From contig CALBBQ010000002.1 of assembly GCA_937926785.1 (NCBI GenBank), positions 1-64,000 on the forward strand: a stretch of 64,000 nucleotides of DNA. Reading direction: 5' to 3'. The notes under the pieces are model-generated. The model did no database searches. It was given only the letters and a program-made list of their open reading frames with translations, and was not told the DNA's origin. Both the position numbers and the translations under genes were made by a program. Source of the DNA: an uncultured Bacteroidales bacterium (GTDB lineage: Bacteria > Bacteroidota > Bacteroidia > Bacteroidales > Tenuifilaceae). The stretch's first letter is position 1; the number at the start of each line of letters is the position of its first letter. Below, in pieces: positions 56,448 to 64,000 of the stretch.

Positions 56448-56455
56448 CAAAAATA
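56448..56455 (-). promoter_or_regulatory. Promoter -7 element of ppnP
   Basis: TATTTTTG on the minus strand (TAnnTTTG), 16 bases before the ATG at 56431. No -33 TTG at a normal distance. Confidence 0.45.
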
Positions 56456-56503
56456 GCTAAATGAATCGTTGAACGAAATGATTAAAATCAGAAAAACAAA
56501 TTT

Positions 56504-56549
56504 GATAACAAATGACAAGCTAAAACATTTAATTTACTGTTTTGTTATC
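56504..56549. repeat. 9-bp inverted repeat upstream of pruA
   Basis: GATAACAAA (56504-56512) and TTTGTTATC (56541-56549) are exact inverted arms with 28 bases between, ending 32 bases before the pruA ATG. Could be a looped regulatory site; may also be chance in AT-rich DNA. Confidence 0.4.
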
Positions 56550-56581
56550 TATTTATAATATTTCTAAATAATGCGCTAACC

Positions 56582-58225
56582 ATGAATAATGCCATTTTTA
56601 AGTATGATTTGCCAAAAAATGAGCAAGTGTTAAGCTACTTGCCCTGTTCACCGGAACGAGAGGCTCTTGAAAAGGAGATAAAAAGGCTATCAGCCGAGGT
56701 GATGGAAATACCCTTAGTCATTGGAGGGAAAGAGGTTCGAACTGCCAATACAGGCAGAGTGGTTATGCCTCATAACCACAACCATGTGCTGGCTCACTAC
56801 CACATAGCCGGCGAAGAGGAAACCCGAATGGCTATAGATGCAGCGCTAAAAGCTCATGAGTACTGGTCGCAGGTATCGTGGGTGGAGCGATTAAGCATAA
56901 CGCTAAAGGTGGCCGAACTGATCTCGAAAAAGTACCGGGCCACCCTTAATGCCGCAACCATGTTGGGGCAAGGCAAGAATGTGTATCAGGCCGAAATTGA
57001 TGCAGCTTGCGAAACCGTTGATTTTCTGAGGTTTAATGCACACTACATCTCTGAAATATACAACCAGCAACCCATCTCCGAAACGGGAACCATTAACAGG
57101 TTAGAGTACCGTCCTTTGGAAGGATTCATATTTACTGTAAGTCCCTTCAACTTTACTGCAATTGCATCCAACCTCAACATGGCACCTGTTTTAATGGGTA
57201 ATTCCGTTGTTTGGAAACCTGCCTCCACTGCCCTGCTCTCGAACTACATACTGATGCAGATATACAAAGAGGCTGGTGTTCCCGATGGTGTTATCAACTT
57301 CATACCCGGGAAAGGATCGGCTATTGGCAATGTAGTGTTCAATCATCCCATGCTGGCAGGTATTCATTTTACCGGTTCAACAGTTACCTTTAATACATTC
57401 TGGAAAGCGGTAAGTAATAACATTGGGAAGTACCGCTCATATCCAAAACTGGTTGGTGAAACGGGTGGAAAAGATTTCATCTTCCTACATCCCAGTGCAA
57501 ACGTGAACGAGGCAGTAATTGCTGCGGTAAGGGGCGCCTTTGAGTATCAGGGTCAGAAGTGCTCCGCTGCCTCCAGGGCTTATATTCCCCAATCGTTGTG
57601 GCCTGAATTCAAAACGAGGATACTTGGCATAATGCACGAGATAAATCTGGGCGACCCCACCGACTACGAAACTTTCGTAAATGCTGTTATCGACGAGGCA
57701 TCGTTCGACAACATCATGAGCTATATTGATAAAGCAAAACAGTCGGCTGTGGCCGAAATCATTGCAGGAGGCAAAGGAGATAAGAGTAAGGGTTACTTTG
57801 TAGAACCCACAATTATTGTTACTACCGACCCCCACTTTGTTACCATGGAGGAAGAAATTTTCGGACCAGTACTCACCATTTATGTTTACCCCGACGAAAA
57901 ATTTGAAGAGACCCTTGAACTGTGCGACCAAACATCGCCATATGCCTTAACGGGTGCGATTTTTTCAACAGATCGGGTAGCTATGAATAAGGCATGTCGT
58001 GTTTTACGATACTCAGCGGGTAACATTTACTTTAACGACAAACCCACAGGTGCGGTGGTTGGCCAGCAGCCCTTTGGCGGATCACGCGCCAGTGGGACAA
58101 ACGATAAAGCCGGCGGCCCATTCAACCTGATACGTTGGACAAGCCCGCGTACCATCAAAGAAAACCTGAACCCGCCAACCGATTACCGCTACCCCTACAT
58201 GACCAATGCCCGTTGCGGCGAGTAA
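56582..58225 (+). CDS. pruA: L-glutamate gamma-semialdehyde dehydrogenase (P5C dehydrogenase)
   Basis: 547 residues, ALDH superfamily; oxidises glutamate semialdehyde to glutamate with NAD, the second step of proline (and arginine) degradation. Catalytic C327 in EYQGQKCSAASRAY and general-base E293 in LVGETGGKDFI; N190 in SPFNFTA; GSTVTFNTFWKAV is the NAD segment. Length and the N-terminal VIGGKEVRTANTG match the mono-functional eukaryote-type PruA/RocA of Bacteroidota. There is no proline dehydrogenase gene next to it. Confidence 0.95.
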   Translation: MNNAIFKYDLPKNEQVLSYLPCSPEREALEKEIKRLSAEVMEIPLVIGGKEVRTANTGRVVMPHNHNHVLAHYHIAGEEETRMAIDAALKAHEYWSQVSWVERLSITLKVAELISKKYRATLNAATMLGQGKNVYQAEIDAACETVDFLRFNAHYISEIYNQQPISETGTINRLEYRPLEGFIFTVSPFNFTAIASNLNMAPVLMGNSVVWKPASTALLSNYILMQIYKEAGVPDGVINFIPGKGSAIGNVVFNHPMLAGIHFTGSTVTFNTFWKAVSNNIGKYRSYPKLVGETGGKDFIFLHPSANVNEAVIAAVRGAFEYQGQKCSAASRAYIPQSLWPEFKTRILGIMHEINLGDPTDYETFVNAVIDEASFDNIMSYIDKAKQSAVAEIIAGGKGDKSKGYFVEPTIIVTTDPHFVTMEEEIFGPVLTIYVYPDEKFEETLELCDQTSPYALTGAIFSTDRVAMNKACRVLRYSAGNIYFNDKPTGAVVGQQPFGGSRASGTNDKAGGPFNLIRWTSPRTIKENLNPPTDYRYPYMTNARCGE

Positions 58226-58247
58226 ATCACTGTTGACAGGTTGATGA

Positions 58248-58274
58248 ACGGCCACTGAATGGGTGGTCGTTTTT
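58248..58274 (+). terminator. Terminator of pruA
   Basis: ACGGCCAC (58248-58255) pairs with GTGGTCGT (58263-58270), one G-T pair, around seven bases; five T follow. 23 bases after the stop. Confidence 0.75.
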
Positions 58275-58326
58275 CATTTGCAAGCATCGCTATTATTTCG
58301 TTTTTTTGCCATGAAAATTGGTAGTT

Positions 58327-60471
58327 ATGGAGATTGTAAATAGAGCCAAACACGTTGAACTCATATCGGCAGAGCTAAACATTTCCAGCCGAGGTGTTGC
58401 CAACACCATCAAGCTGCTCGATGAGGGAGCAACAATACCCTTTATTAGCCGATACCGTAAGGAGATGACAGGCAACCTCGATGAAACCCAGATAACATCC
58501 ATTCGCGATCTCTCTATAAAATACGTTGAGCTGGATAAACGAAAGGAAACCATACTTTCGACCATTGAAGAGCAAGGTAAGCTTACCGACGAACTGCGCA
58601 CAAGGATCGTTTCATGCTATAACCCAACAGAACTTGAGGATATCTACCTACCATACAAACCCAAGCGGAGAACAAAAGCCACTATTGCTAAAGAGAAAGG
58701 CCTTGAGCCACTGGCGGAACTAATATTTAAACAACAGGAAAGGAAAATCTACAGCAGAGCCGAAAGCTTTGTAAACGACCAGGTAAACGATGCGGAAGAA
58801 GCCCTTGCCGGAGCACGCGATATTATAGCCGAATGGGTTAGCGAGGATGAAAGGGCCAGAAACACAGCGCGCCGGCACTTTAGAAAATCGGCCATAATAA
58901 GATCGAAAGTGGTGAAGGGCAAGGAAACCGAAGGCATTAAGTATTCCGACTACTTTAGCTGGGAGGAAGAGATCAGACGATGCGCTTCGCACAGGTTTCT
59001 GGCCATGCGAAGAGGTCAGGAGGAAGGTTTTCTGCGGGTCAGCATTACTCCTCCTTCTGAGCCTGTGATTGAAGAGTTGGAGCGAATTTTCATCCGATCC
59101 AAAGGCGAGGCGGCCGAACAGCTTCAGCTTGCCATTGCCGACAGCTATAAAAGGCTGATTGAACCCTCCATTGAGAATGAGTTTACCGCTGAGCTGAAAG
59201 AAAAGGCTGACGATGAGGCCATAAGAGTATTTGCGGAAAACTTACGTCAACTCCTTCTCTCGCCACCACTCGGACAAAAAAGCGTGCTTGCCATTGACCC
59301 CGGTTACCGTACGGGCTGCAAGGTGGTTTGCCTCGACCCACAAGGGAACCTACTTCACAACGAAACCATTTTCCCTCACCCCCCACAAAGCGAGCATGGC
59401 AAAGCCATGAGCAAAATATCGGCTTTAGTAGATACATATAAGATTGATGCCATAGCCATTGGGAATGGCACGGCCAGCCGCGAAACCGAAGCCCTCATCA
59501 AACGCATTCGTTTCAATCGCGATGTAAGGGTGTTTGTGGTAAGCGAGGATGGCGCCTCGGTTTACTCAGCCTCAACAGTTGCTCGTGAGGAGTTTCCAGA
59601 GTACGATGTTACCGTTAGGGGTGCTGTATCGATTGGCCGCCGTTTGATGGACCCACTGGCCGAACTGGTTAAAATTGATCCGAAATCGATTGGAGTAGGC
59701 CAGTACCAGCACGATGTAGATCAAACAAAGCTAAAAAAAGGGCTTGACCAGGTGGTGGAAAGCTGCGTGAACCACGTTGGGGTTCATCTGAATACTGCCA
59801 GCAAGCACCTGCTCACCTACGTATCAGGGCTGGGCCCGCAGCTCGCTAAAAACATTGTTGAATACCGTGCAAAGAATGGAGCATTTAAAAGCCGGAATGA
59901 GCTGAAAAAGGTACCCCGACTGGGCGAAAAAGCCTTTGAGCAGTGTGCCGGTTTCCTTAGAATTGCCGGGGCAGAGAATCCTCTTGACAATACCGCAGTT
60001 CACCCCGAAAGCTACCACATCGTTCAAAAAATGGCAGCCGACTTGGGCTGCTTGGTTTCCGACCTGATCAAAAGCGAAGAGCTGCGCTCTAAAGTAGTAC
60101 TGGAAAGGTATGTGACCGACACGGTGGGTTTACCCACGCTAACCGATATCATGCAGGAGCTAGCCAAACCCGGCCGCGATCCCCGGGAAGGAATAAAAGT
60201 GTTCGAATTTGCCGAAGGCATATACAGCATGGATGACCTAAAGCCCGGAATGGTACTCCCAGGAATTGTTACCAACATTACCAATTTCGGTGTATTTGTG
60301 GATATTGGAGTAAAGCAGGATGGGCTCGTACATATTTCGCAGCTGGCCAACCGCTACGTTTCAAATCCACTTGACGTGGTTAAGCTACACCAGCATGTAA
60401 AGGTTAAGGTGTTAGAGGTAGATACCGCCCGCAAGCGAATTCAACTCTCAATGAAGGAAGTGGAGCAGTAG
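58327..60471 (+). CDS. tex: Tex-type RNA-binding transcriptional accessory protein
   Basis: 714 residues. Domains in order: helical Tex N-terminal region (about 1-190; TIPFISRYRKEMTGNLDE); YqgF/RuvC-like domain (about 320-450; SVLAIDPGYRTGCKVVCLD); helix-hairpin-helix pair (LGPQLAKNIVEYRAKNGAF, LKKVPRLGEKAFEQCAGFL); and a C-terminal S1 RNA-binding domain (about 635-710; GIVTNITNFGVFVDIGVKQDGLVHIS). Acts in transcription and RNA decay, and helps toxin expression in some pathogens. The TTG at 58318 is in frame, but the ATG at 58327 (MEIVNRAKHV) is the usual start. Confidence 0.96.
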   Translation: MEIVNRAKHVELISAELNISSRGVANTIKLLDEGATIPFISRYRKEMTGNLDETQITSIRDLSIKYVELDKRKETILSTIEEQGKLTDELRTRIVSCYNPTELEDIYLPYKPKRRTKATIAKEKGLEPLAELIFKQQERKIYSRAESFVNDQVNDAEEALAGARDIIAEWVSEDERARNTARRHFRKSAIIRSKVVKGKETEGIKYSDYFSWEEEIRRCASHRFLAMRRGQEEGFLRVSITPPSEPVIEELERIFIRSKGEAAEQLQLAIADSYKRLIEPSIENEFTAELKEKADDEAIRVFAENLRQLLLSPPLGQKSVLAIDPGYRTGCKVVCLDPQGNLLHNETIFPHPPQSEHGKAMSKISALVDTYKIDAIAIGNGTASRETEALIKRIRFNRDVRVFVVSEDGASVYSASTVAREEFPEYDVTVRGAVSIGRRLMDPLAELVKIDPKSIGVGQYQHDVDQTKLKKGLDQVVESCVNHVGVHLNTASKHLLTYVSGLGPQLAKNIVEYRAKNGAFKSRNELKKVPRLGEKAFEQCAGFLRIAGAENPLDNTAVHPESYHIVQKMAADLGCLVSDLIKSEELRSKVVLERYVTDTVGLPTLTDIMQELAKPGRDPREGIKVFEFAEGIYSMDDLKPGMVLPGIVTNITNFGVFVDIGVKQDGLVHISQLANRYVSNPLDVVKLHQHVKVKVLEVDTARKRIQLSMKEVEQ

Positions 60472-60530
60472 AGCACGGGTAATAGGGACAATTACCAGAA
60501 TTTTAAACCCTACCCCCCGTTTGCCCAAAG

Positions 60531-61664
60531 CTATTTTCTTCGCTGAACTTTGAAGTACGAAACCAGCTCCATGAATTGAACTGCAAACTCATTGATGCGA
60601 GTGCTGCAACCAACAACCTCCTCGCTAACCGCAACATTTTGCTGGGCAACCAGATTCTGCTGCTGAATGGCATTGTTTACCTGCTCAACCCCTACATGTT
60701 GCTCAATGCTGGCTGCGGTAATCTCCTGGATTAACTCTGTGGTTCTGGTGATATCGGGCAAAAGCTCATTTAGCATGATTTGGATATGCTCAGCAGCGTT
60801 TACACTTCGCGATGCCAGCTGAACTATCTCGTCGGCAGCAAGTTTGCTGGTTTCGGCAAGCTTACGCACCTCCGAGGCCACCACGGCGAATCCTTTGCCA
60901 TGAGCTCCGGCTCGGGCAGCCTCAACGGCTGCATTAAGGGCTAAGATATTGGTTTGAAAGGCGATATCGGTAATCACATTGATTCTTTGAGCAATGTTAT
61001 GAATAGCATCAAGATTCTCCTCGGCAGATTTGTTCAGGATTTTAACACCCTCGAATACCTTACGGGAATAGCCATCTGTTTGTTTTGAGTTATCGGCATT
61101 CTTTTCGATGTGAGCAGCAATCTGCTCCATCGACGAAGATATCTCTTCGATTGACGAGGATTCCTCTGCTGCACCCTCGGCCAGCTGGCCGGAAATGGCA
61201 TTCAGTTCGGCACTCATTTCCTCTAGCTTGCTCACATTAGCCTGTATCTGCAGCACCACCCTGCCAAAATTATCCCTGATTATCTGAGTGGCCTTTATTA
61301 GCTGACCCAAATCGGTTTTGGGATTAACACTGGAATCATCGTCAGGTATGTTGAAATCGCCCTCGGCCAAGCGATATAGACGGTCAATGGCCTTAGCCAG
61401 AGGCCTTACAACGGTTATGGTGGCATAGTAGAAGCATAAGACGCTGAACATCACGTTTATTCCCAGAAAAACGTAACGTATTAGAGCATTTCCGTCAAAA
61501 AATTTTATGCGAACACTAACGGTTATCATTATGAAAAGGAGATTGATTAACCATACGATGCCCACCTTCATGAAAATGCTTTTGCGGTAAACCCTTGTAA
61601 GGAGTATTGCTGCGGCAATTCCTGCGACCAAGGTACTGGTTAACAAGCTAACCACAAAGTCCAT
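60531..61664 (-). CDS. Methyl-accepting chemotaxis-type signalling protein without a sensor domain
   Basis: 377 residues. Three hydrophobic segments at the N terminus (about 4-22, 33-51, 64-88), then a HAMP-like region (about 86-140) and a cytoplasmic signalling domain. The hairpin tip reads [39 protein letters not shown]. No sizeable periplasmic ligand-binding domain lies between the membrane segments. It may sense membrane state, membrane-bound redox or a partner. The coiled-coil is short compared with the common receptor classes. No che genes are nearby. Confidence 0.85.
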   Translation of the reverse strand: MDFVVSLLTSTLVAGIAAAILLTRVYRKSIFMKVGIVWLINLLFIMITVSVRIKFFDGNALIRYVFLGINVMFSVLCFYYATITVVRPLAKAIDRLYRLAEGDFNIPDDDSSVNPKTDLGQLIKATQIIRDNFGRVVLQIQANVSKLEEMSAELNAISGQLAEGAAEESSSIEEISSSMEQIAAHIEKNADNSKQTDGYSRKVFEGVKILNKSAEENLDAIHNIAQRINVITDIAFQTNILALNAAVEAARAGAHGKGFAVVASEVRKLAETSKLAADEIVQLASRSVNAAEHIQIMLNELLPDITRTTELIQEITAASIEQHVGVEQVNNAIQQQNLVAQQNVAVSEEVVGCSTRINEFAVQFMELVSYFKVQRRK

Positions 61665-61822
61665 ATAGAGTTGGTATTAAATTTTCTGTTTTTAATAAAA
61701 GAGCGCTTTATCAAACTATACTAAACCAAACAGTTGCCGTAATTTACAATATTTTATTTAGATATCAAACTGAATTGACACTTACATCTATAACATCCAT
61801 GCGCCAACTTAATTCTTCTCAT

Positions 61823-61830
61823 TACCTTTG
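61823..61830 (+). promoter_or_regulatory. Promoter -7 element of mutS2
   Basis: TACCTTTG (TAnnTTTG), 18 bases before the ATG at 61849. No TTG at a normal -33 distance. Confidence 0.5.
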
Positions 61831-61848
61831 CAACAAACAACACAGAAA

Positions 61849-64000
61849 ATGATTTACCCCGATACCTTTGAGCAAAAGGTTGGATTCGATAAGGTTAGAG
61901 AGCTAACGCTAACGTATTGCTTGTGCACGTTGGGTGAGCAAAGAGTGAGAGAAGTAAAATTTTGCCCTGACCCCTCCACCGTTTCGGAATGGGTTGAACA
62001 AACCCATGAGATGAAAGCCATTTGCCTGCTAGAGGATGGCTTCCCTACCGATGGGTTCATTGACATAACCCCCGCGCTTCGAAAACTTCAAGTTCAGGGG
62101 CAGTGGCTCGATGAGAATGAGCTGCAGCAACTACGCCGCTCGTTGGAAACCATTAAGCAGCTGCTGGCTTTCGTAAAACGGGTATCGGAGAAGTATCCTG
62201 CCATAGCCAAGCTGGCAACGGGGGTTAACTACTACCCTTACGTAATCGATAAGATCGATAGCATACTGGATCGATATGGCAGGATAAAGGATAATGCATC
62301 ACCCAAACTTGCCGAGATCAGGGCTACGATTAGGGCAAAAGAATCGGCCGTTACCAAGCTTGTGCAAGGCATACTTCGGAGTGCACGCGACCAGGGAATA
62401 GTGGAAACCGACGCACAACCCACTGTTCGCGAAGGGCGTGTGGTAATACCAGTTGCTGCAGCCAACAAGCGAAAGCTGAAGGGGATAGTTCACGACGAAT
62501 CGGCTACCGGGAAAACAGTATTCATTGAGCCCGTTGAGGTTGTTGAGCTGAACAACGAAATCCGGGAGCTGGAGTACGAAGAACACAGGGAGGTAATCCG
62601 CATACTCATTGAGCTGGCTGACAGCATTAGGCCTTACCTGCCCGAACTACTCACCGCTTACGATTTTATGGGCGAGATTGACTTCATAAGGGCTAAAGCC
62701 CTTTTTTCCATTGATTTTGAAGGGAGTAAGCCAATCCTAAACACTACAGCAACGGGGATTTACCTGCGACAAGCCCGACACCCTATCCTTCAGCAAAGCC
62801 TAAAAAGAGAAGGGAAAAAGATTGTACCCTTAGATATTGAGCTGAATCCCAATGGTAGGATTCTACTCATTTCAGGTCCCAACGCGGGAGGGAAATCGGT
62901 ATGCCTAAAAACCGTAGGGCTACTCCAGTACATGCTGCAATGCGGGTTTCTGCCAAGCACGCTGGAGAACTCCGAGATGGGGATATTCTCGAAGATATTC
63001 ATCGACATAGGCGATGAGCAATCGCTGGAAAACGATTTAAGCACCTACAGCTCGCACCTCATCAACATGAAGCAGATGCTCAGGTATGCAGATGCTGAAA
63101 GCCTTGTGCTTATCGATGAGTTTGGCGCTGGAACCGAGCCTACAGCCGGAGGAGCAATTGCCGAAGCAATTCTGCAGGAACTCTGTAATAAAGGAACATT
63201 TGGAGTTATCACCACCCACTATTCCAACCTAAAGCACTTTGCAGCCAACACCCCAGGAATTGTGAATGGGGCAATGCTTTTCGACAACGAAAAGATAGAA
63301 TCCCTATTTAAACTTGAAATGGGAAAACCCGGCAGCAGCTTTGCTTTTGAAATTGCACGAAAAATTGGCTTACCAGAAGGCGTGCTTAACGAAGCTTTAA
63401 AAAAAGTGGGCTCCGACTATATCACCTTTGAAAAACACCTGCGCGAAATATCGCGCGATAAGCGCTACTGGGAGAAGAAACGCGAAAGTATCAGGCTGGC
63501 AAACAAACGCGCCGAGGAAGCCGAAGAAAAGCTCCAAAAGGAGCTGGAGGAACTGGAGAAAAAAAGGAAGGAGATTATAGCGTTGGCCAGAAAAGAAGCG
63601 CAGGAGCTGTTAGCCAATGTGAACAAGCAAATTGAATACACAATCCGCACCATTAAGGAAACCAACGCCGAGAAGGAACAGACCCGGGAGGTTAGAAAAA
63701 AACTGGAGGAACTGAAAAAACAGGTTGATGAAGCCGGTAGCACCGATGCACTCATCGAACGTAAGATGGAGCTCATAAAACAGCGGCAGGAACGGAAAGC
63801 ACAAAAGAGCCAGCAAAAAAGTGTTAATGATAGCAAACCAGCCAGAGCCGAAGAAGAAAAAGCCATTGAGGCCGGCGATAAGGTTAAAGTGGAAGGCAGT
63901 GATATGGTGGGTGAGGTTATCAGCATAACCGACAAAAGCGCATCGGTTGCCATTGGTGGCATGATAACGGTTGTAAAAATTGATAAACTAAAACGGATTT
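61849..64000 (+). CDS. mutS2: Endonuclease MutS2 family protein, 3' end cut by window
   Basis: 717 codons are present and open to the window edge; the C-terminal part, including the Smr nuclease domain expected for MutS2, is missing. The N terminus (MIYPDTFEQKVGFDKVRELT) is MutS2-type. The ATPase has Walker A GPNAGGKS (343-350), Walker B LVLIDEFGAGTEPT and THYSNLK. A long coiled coil rich in K and E follows (about 540-660). Then GDKVKVEGSDMVGEVIS marks the KOW-like segment before Smr. MutS2 acts on stalled ribosomes and on recombination intermediates. The protein does not stop within the window. Confidence 0.93.
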   Translation, partial: MIYPDTFEQKVGFDKVRELTLTYCLCTLGEQRVREVKFCPDPSTVSEWVEQTHEMKAICLLEDGFPTDGFIDITPALRKLQVQGQWLDENELQQLRRSLETIKQLLAFVKRVSEKYPAIAKLATGVNYYPYVIDKIDSILDRYGRIKDNASPKLAEIRATIRAKESAVTKLVQGILRSARDQGIVETDAQPTVREGRVVIPVAAANKRKLKGIVHDESATGKTVFIEPVEVVELNNEIRELEYEEHREVIRILIELADSIRPYLPELLTAYDFMGEIDFIRAKALFSIDFEGSKPILNTTATGIYLRQARHPILQQSLKREGKKIVPLDIELNPNGRILLISGPNAGGKSVCLKTVGLLQYMLQCGFLPSTLENSEMGIFSKIFIDIGDEQSLENDLSTYSSHLINMKQMLRYADAESLVLIDEFGAGTEPTAGGAIAEAILQELCNKGTFGVITTHYSNLKHFAANTPGIVNGAMLFDNEKIESLFKLEMGKPGSSFAFEIARKIGLPEGVLNEALKKVGSDYITFEKHLREISRDKRYWEKKRESIRLANKRAEEAEEKLQKELEELEKKRKEIIALARKEAQELLANVNKQIEYTIRTIKETNAEKEQTREVRKKLEELKKQVDEAGSTDALIERKMELIKQRQERKAQKSQQKSVNDSKPARAEEEKAIEAGDKVKVEGSDMVGEVISITDKSASVAIGGMITVVKIDKLKRI

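Noticed and set aside
1..64000. rRNA, tRNA, CRISPR arrays, integrases or insertion sequences
   Set aside because: Read all intergenic stretches on both strands by eye; none showed tRNA cloverleaf-like features, regular spaced repeats or transposase motifs. A covariance-model scan could still find small RNAs.

Overview
The window looks like chromosome of an anaerobic, fermentative member of the Bacteroidota (Bacteroidales or a relative). The evidence is: many start-proximal TAnnTTTG promoter -7 elements, weak Shine-Dalgarno sequences at most genes, a CarboxypepD_reg-like/beta-barrel outer-membrane protein, Bacteroidetes-type SerA/SerC and purC, lipoproteins, and two NAD-linked [FeFe]-hydrogenase gene sets. 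I saw no rRNA, tRNA, CRISPR array or insertion sequence.

Layout. (a) 1-0.7 kb: an AT-rich, probably acquired Fic toxin/antitoxin pair (toxin cut by the window edge). (b) 0.7-13 kb: housekeeping genes: purC-phoH; a SAM hydrolase-like gene, mazG and an orphan OppB-type permease; tpiA-prmA; a 1533-residue envelope protein of unknown function; a YfcE-type phosphodiesterase; rsmE. (c) 13-17 kb: a zinc-ribbon/Arc-like/SPFH operon preceded by a strikingly regular dyad, then rtcB and an ECF sigma factor. (d) 17-31 kb: uvrA, lipoprotein and secreted-protein genes, a dihydroorotate dehydrogenase-like gene, yggS, a CAP protein, the serine pathway serC-serA with DUF1015 (interrupted by a frameshifted four-helix-bundle cassette), comB and gcvT. 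(e) 31-39 kb: a small Hpt/STAS signalling pair, an M14 peptidase, NhaD, a fucosidase remnant and an outer-membrane protein. (f) 39-52 kb: the hydrogenase region. (g) 52-56 kb: an SH3 membrane lipoprotein, then a molybdate/tungstate ABC transporter with a ModE-like regulator. (h) 56-64 kb: ppnP, pruA, tex, a chemoreceptor-like protein and mutS2 (cut by the window end).

The hydrogenase region is the most interesting part. Three transcription units, all on the minus strand, run from 51.7 kb to 39.2 kb. One encodes a minimal HydC-HydB-HydA set. The second encodes DRTGG protein, RsbW-like ATPase, a non-canonical [FeFe]-hydrogenase-like protein, a second DRTGG protein, a PHP-domain protein and a second HATPase. 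The third encodes a [2Fe-2S] protein, a larger HydB, HydA and HydC. Each unit has, at its promoter, one or two 18-bp dyads of the form TTGTTA-N6-TAACAA. This is the shape of the operator of the NADH-sensing repressor Rex. The three units therefore look like one redox-controlled H2-metabolism regulon: two NADH/ferredoxin-linked hydrogenases with a probable H2- or redox-sensing module between them. That reading is inference; no rex gene lies in the window.

Where an upstream alternative start (TTG or GTG) was possible, I chose the start supported by family alignment or by the position of a promoter, and say so in the entry.
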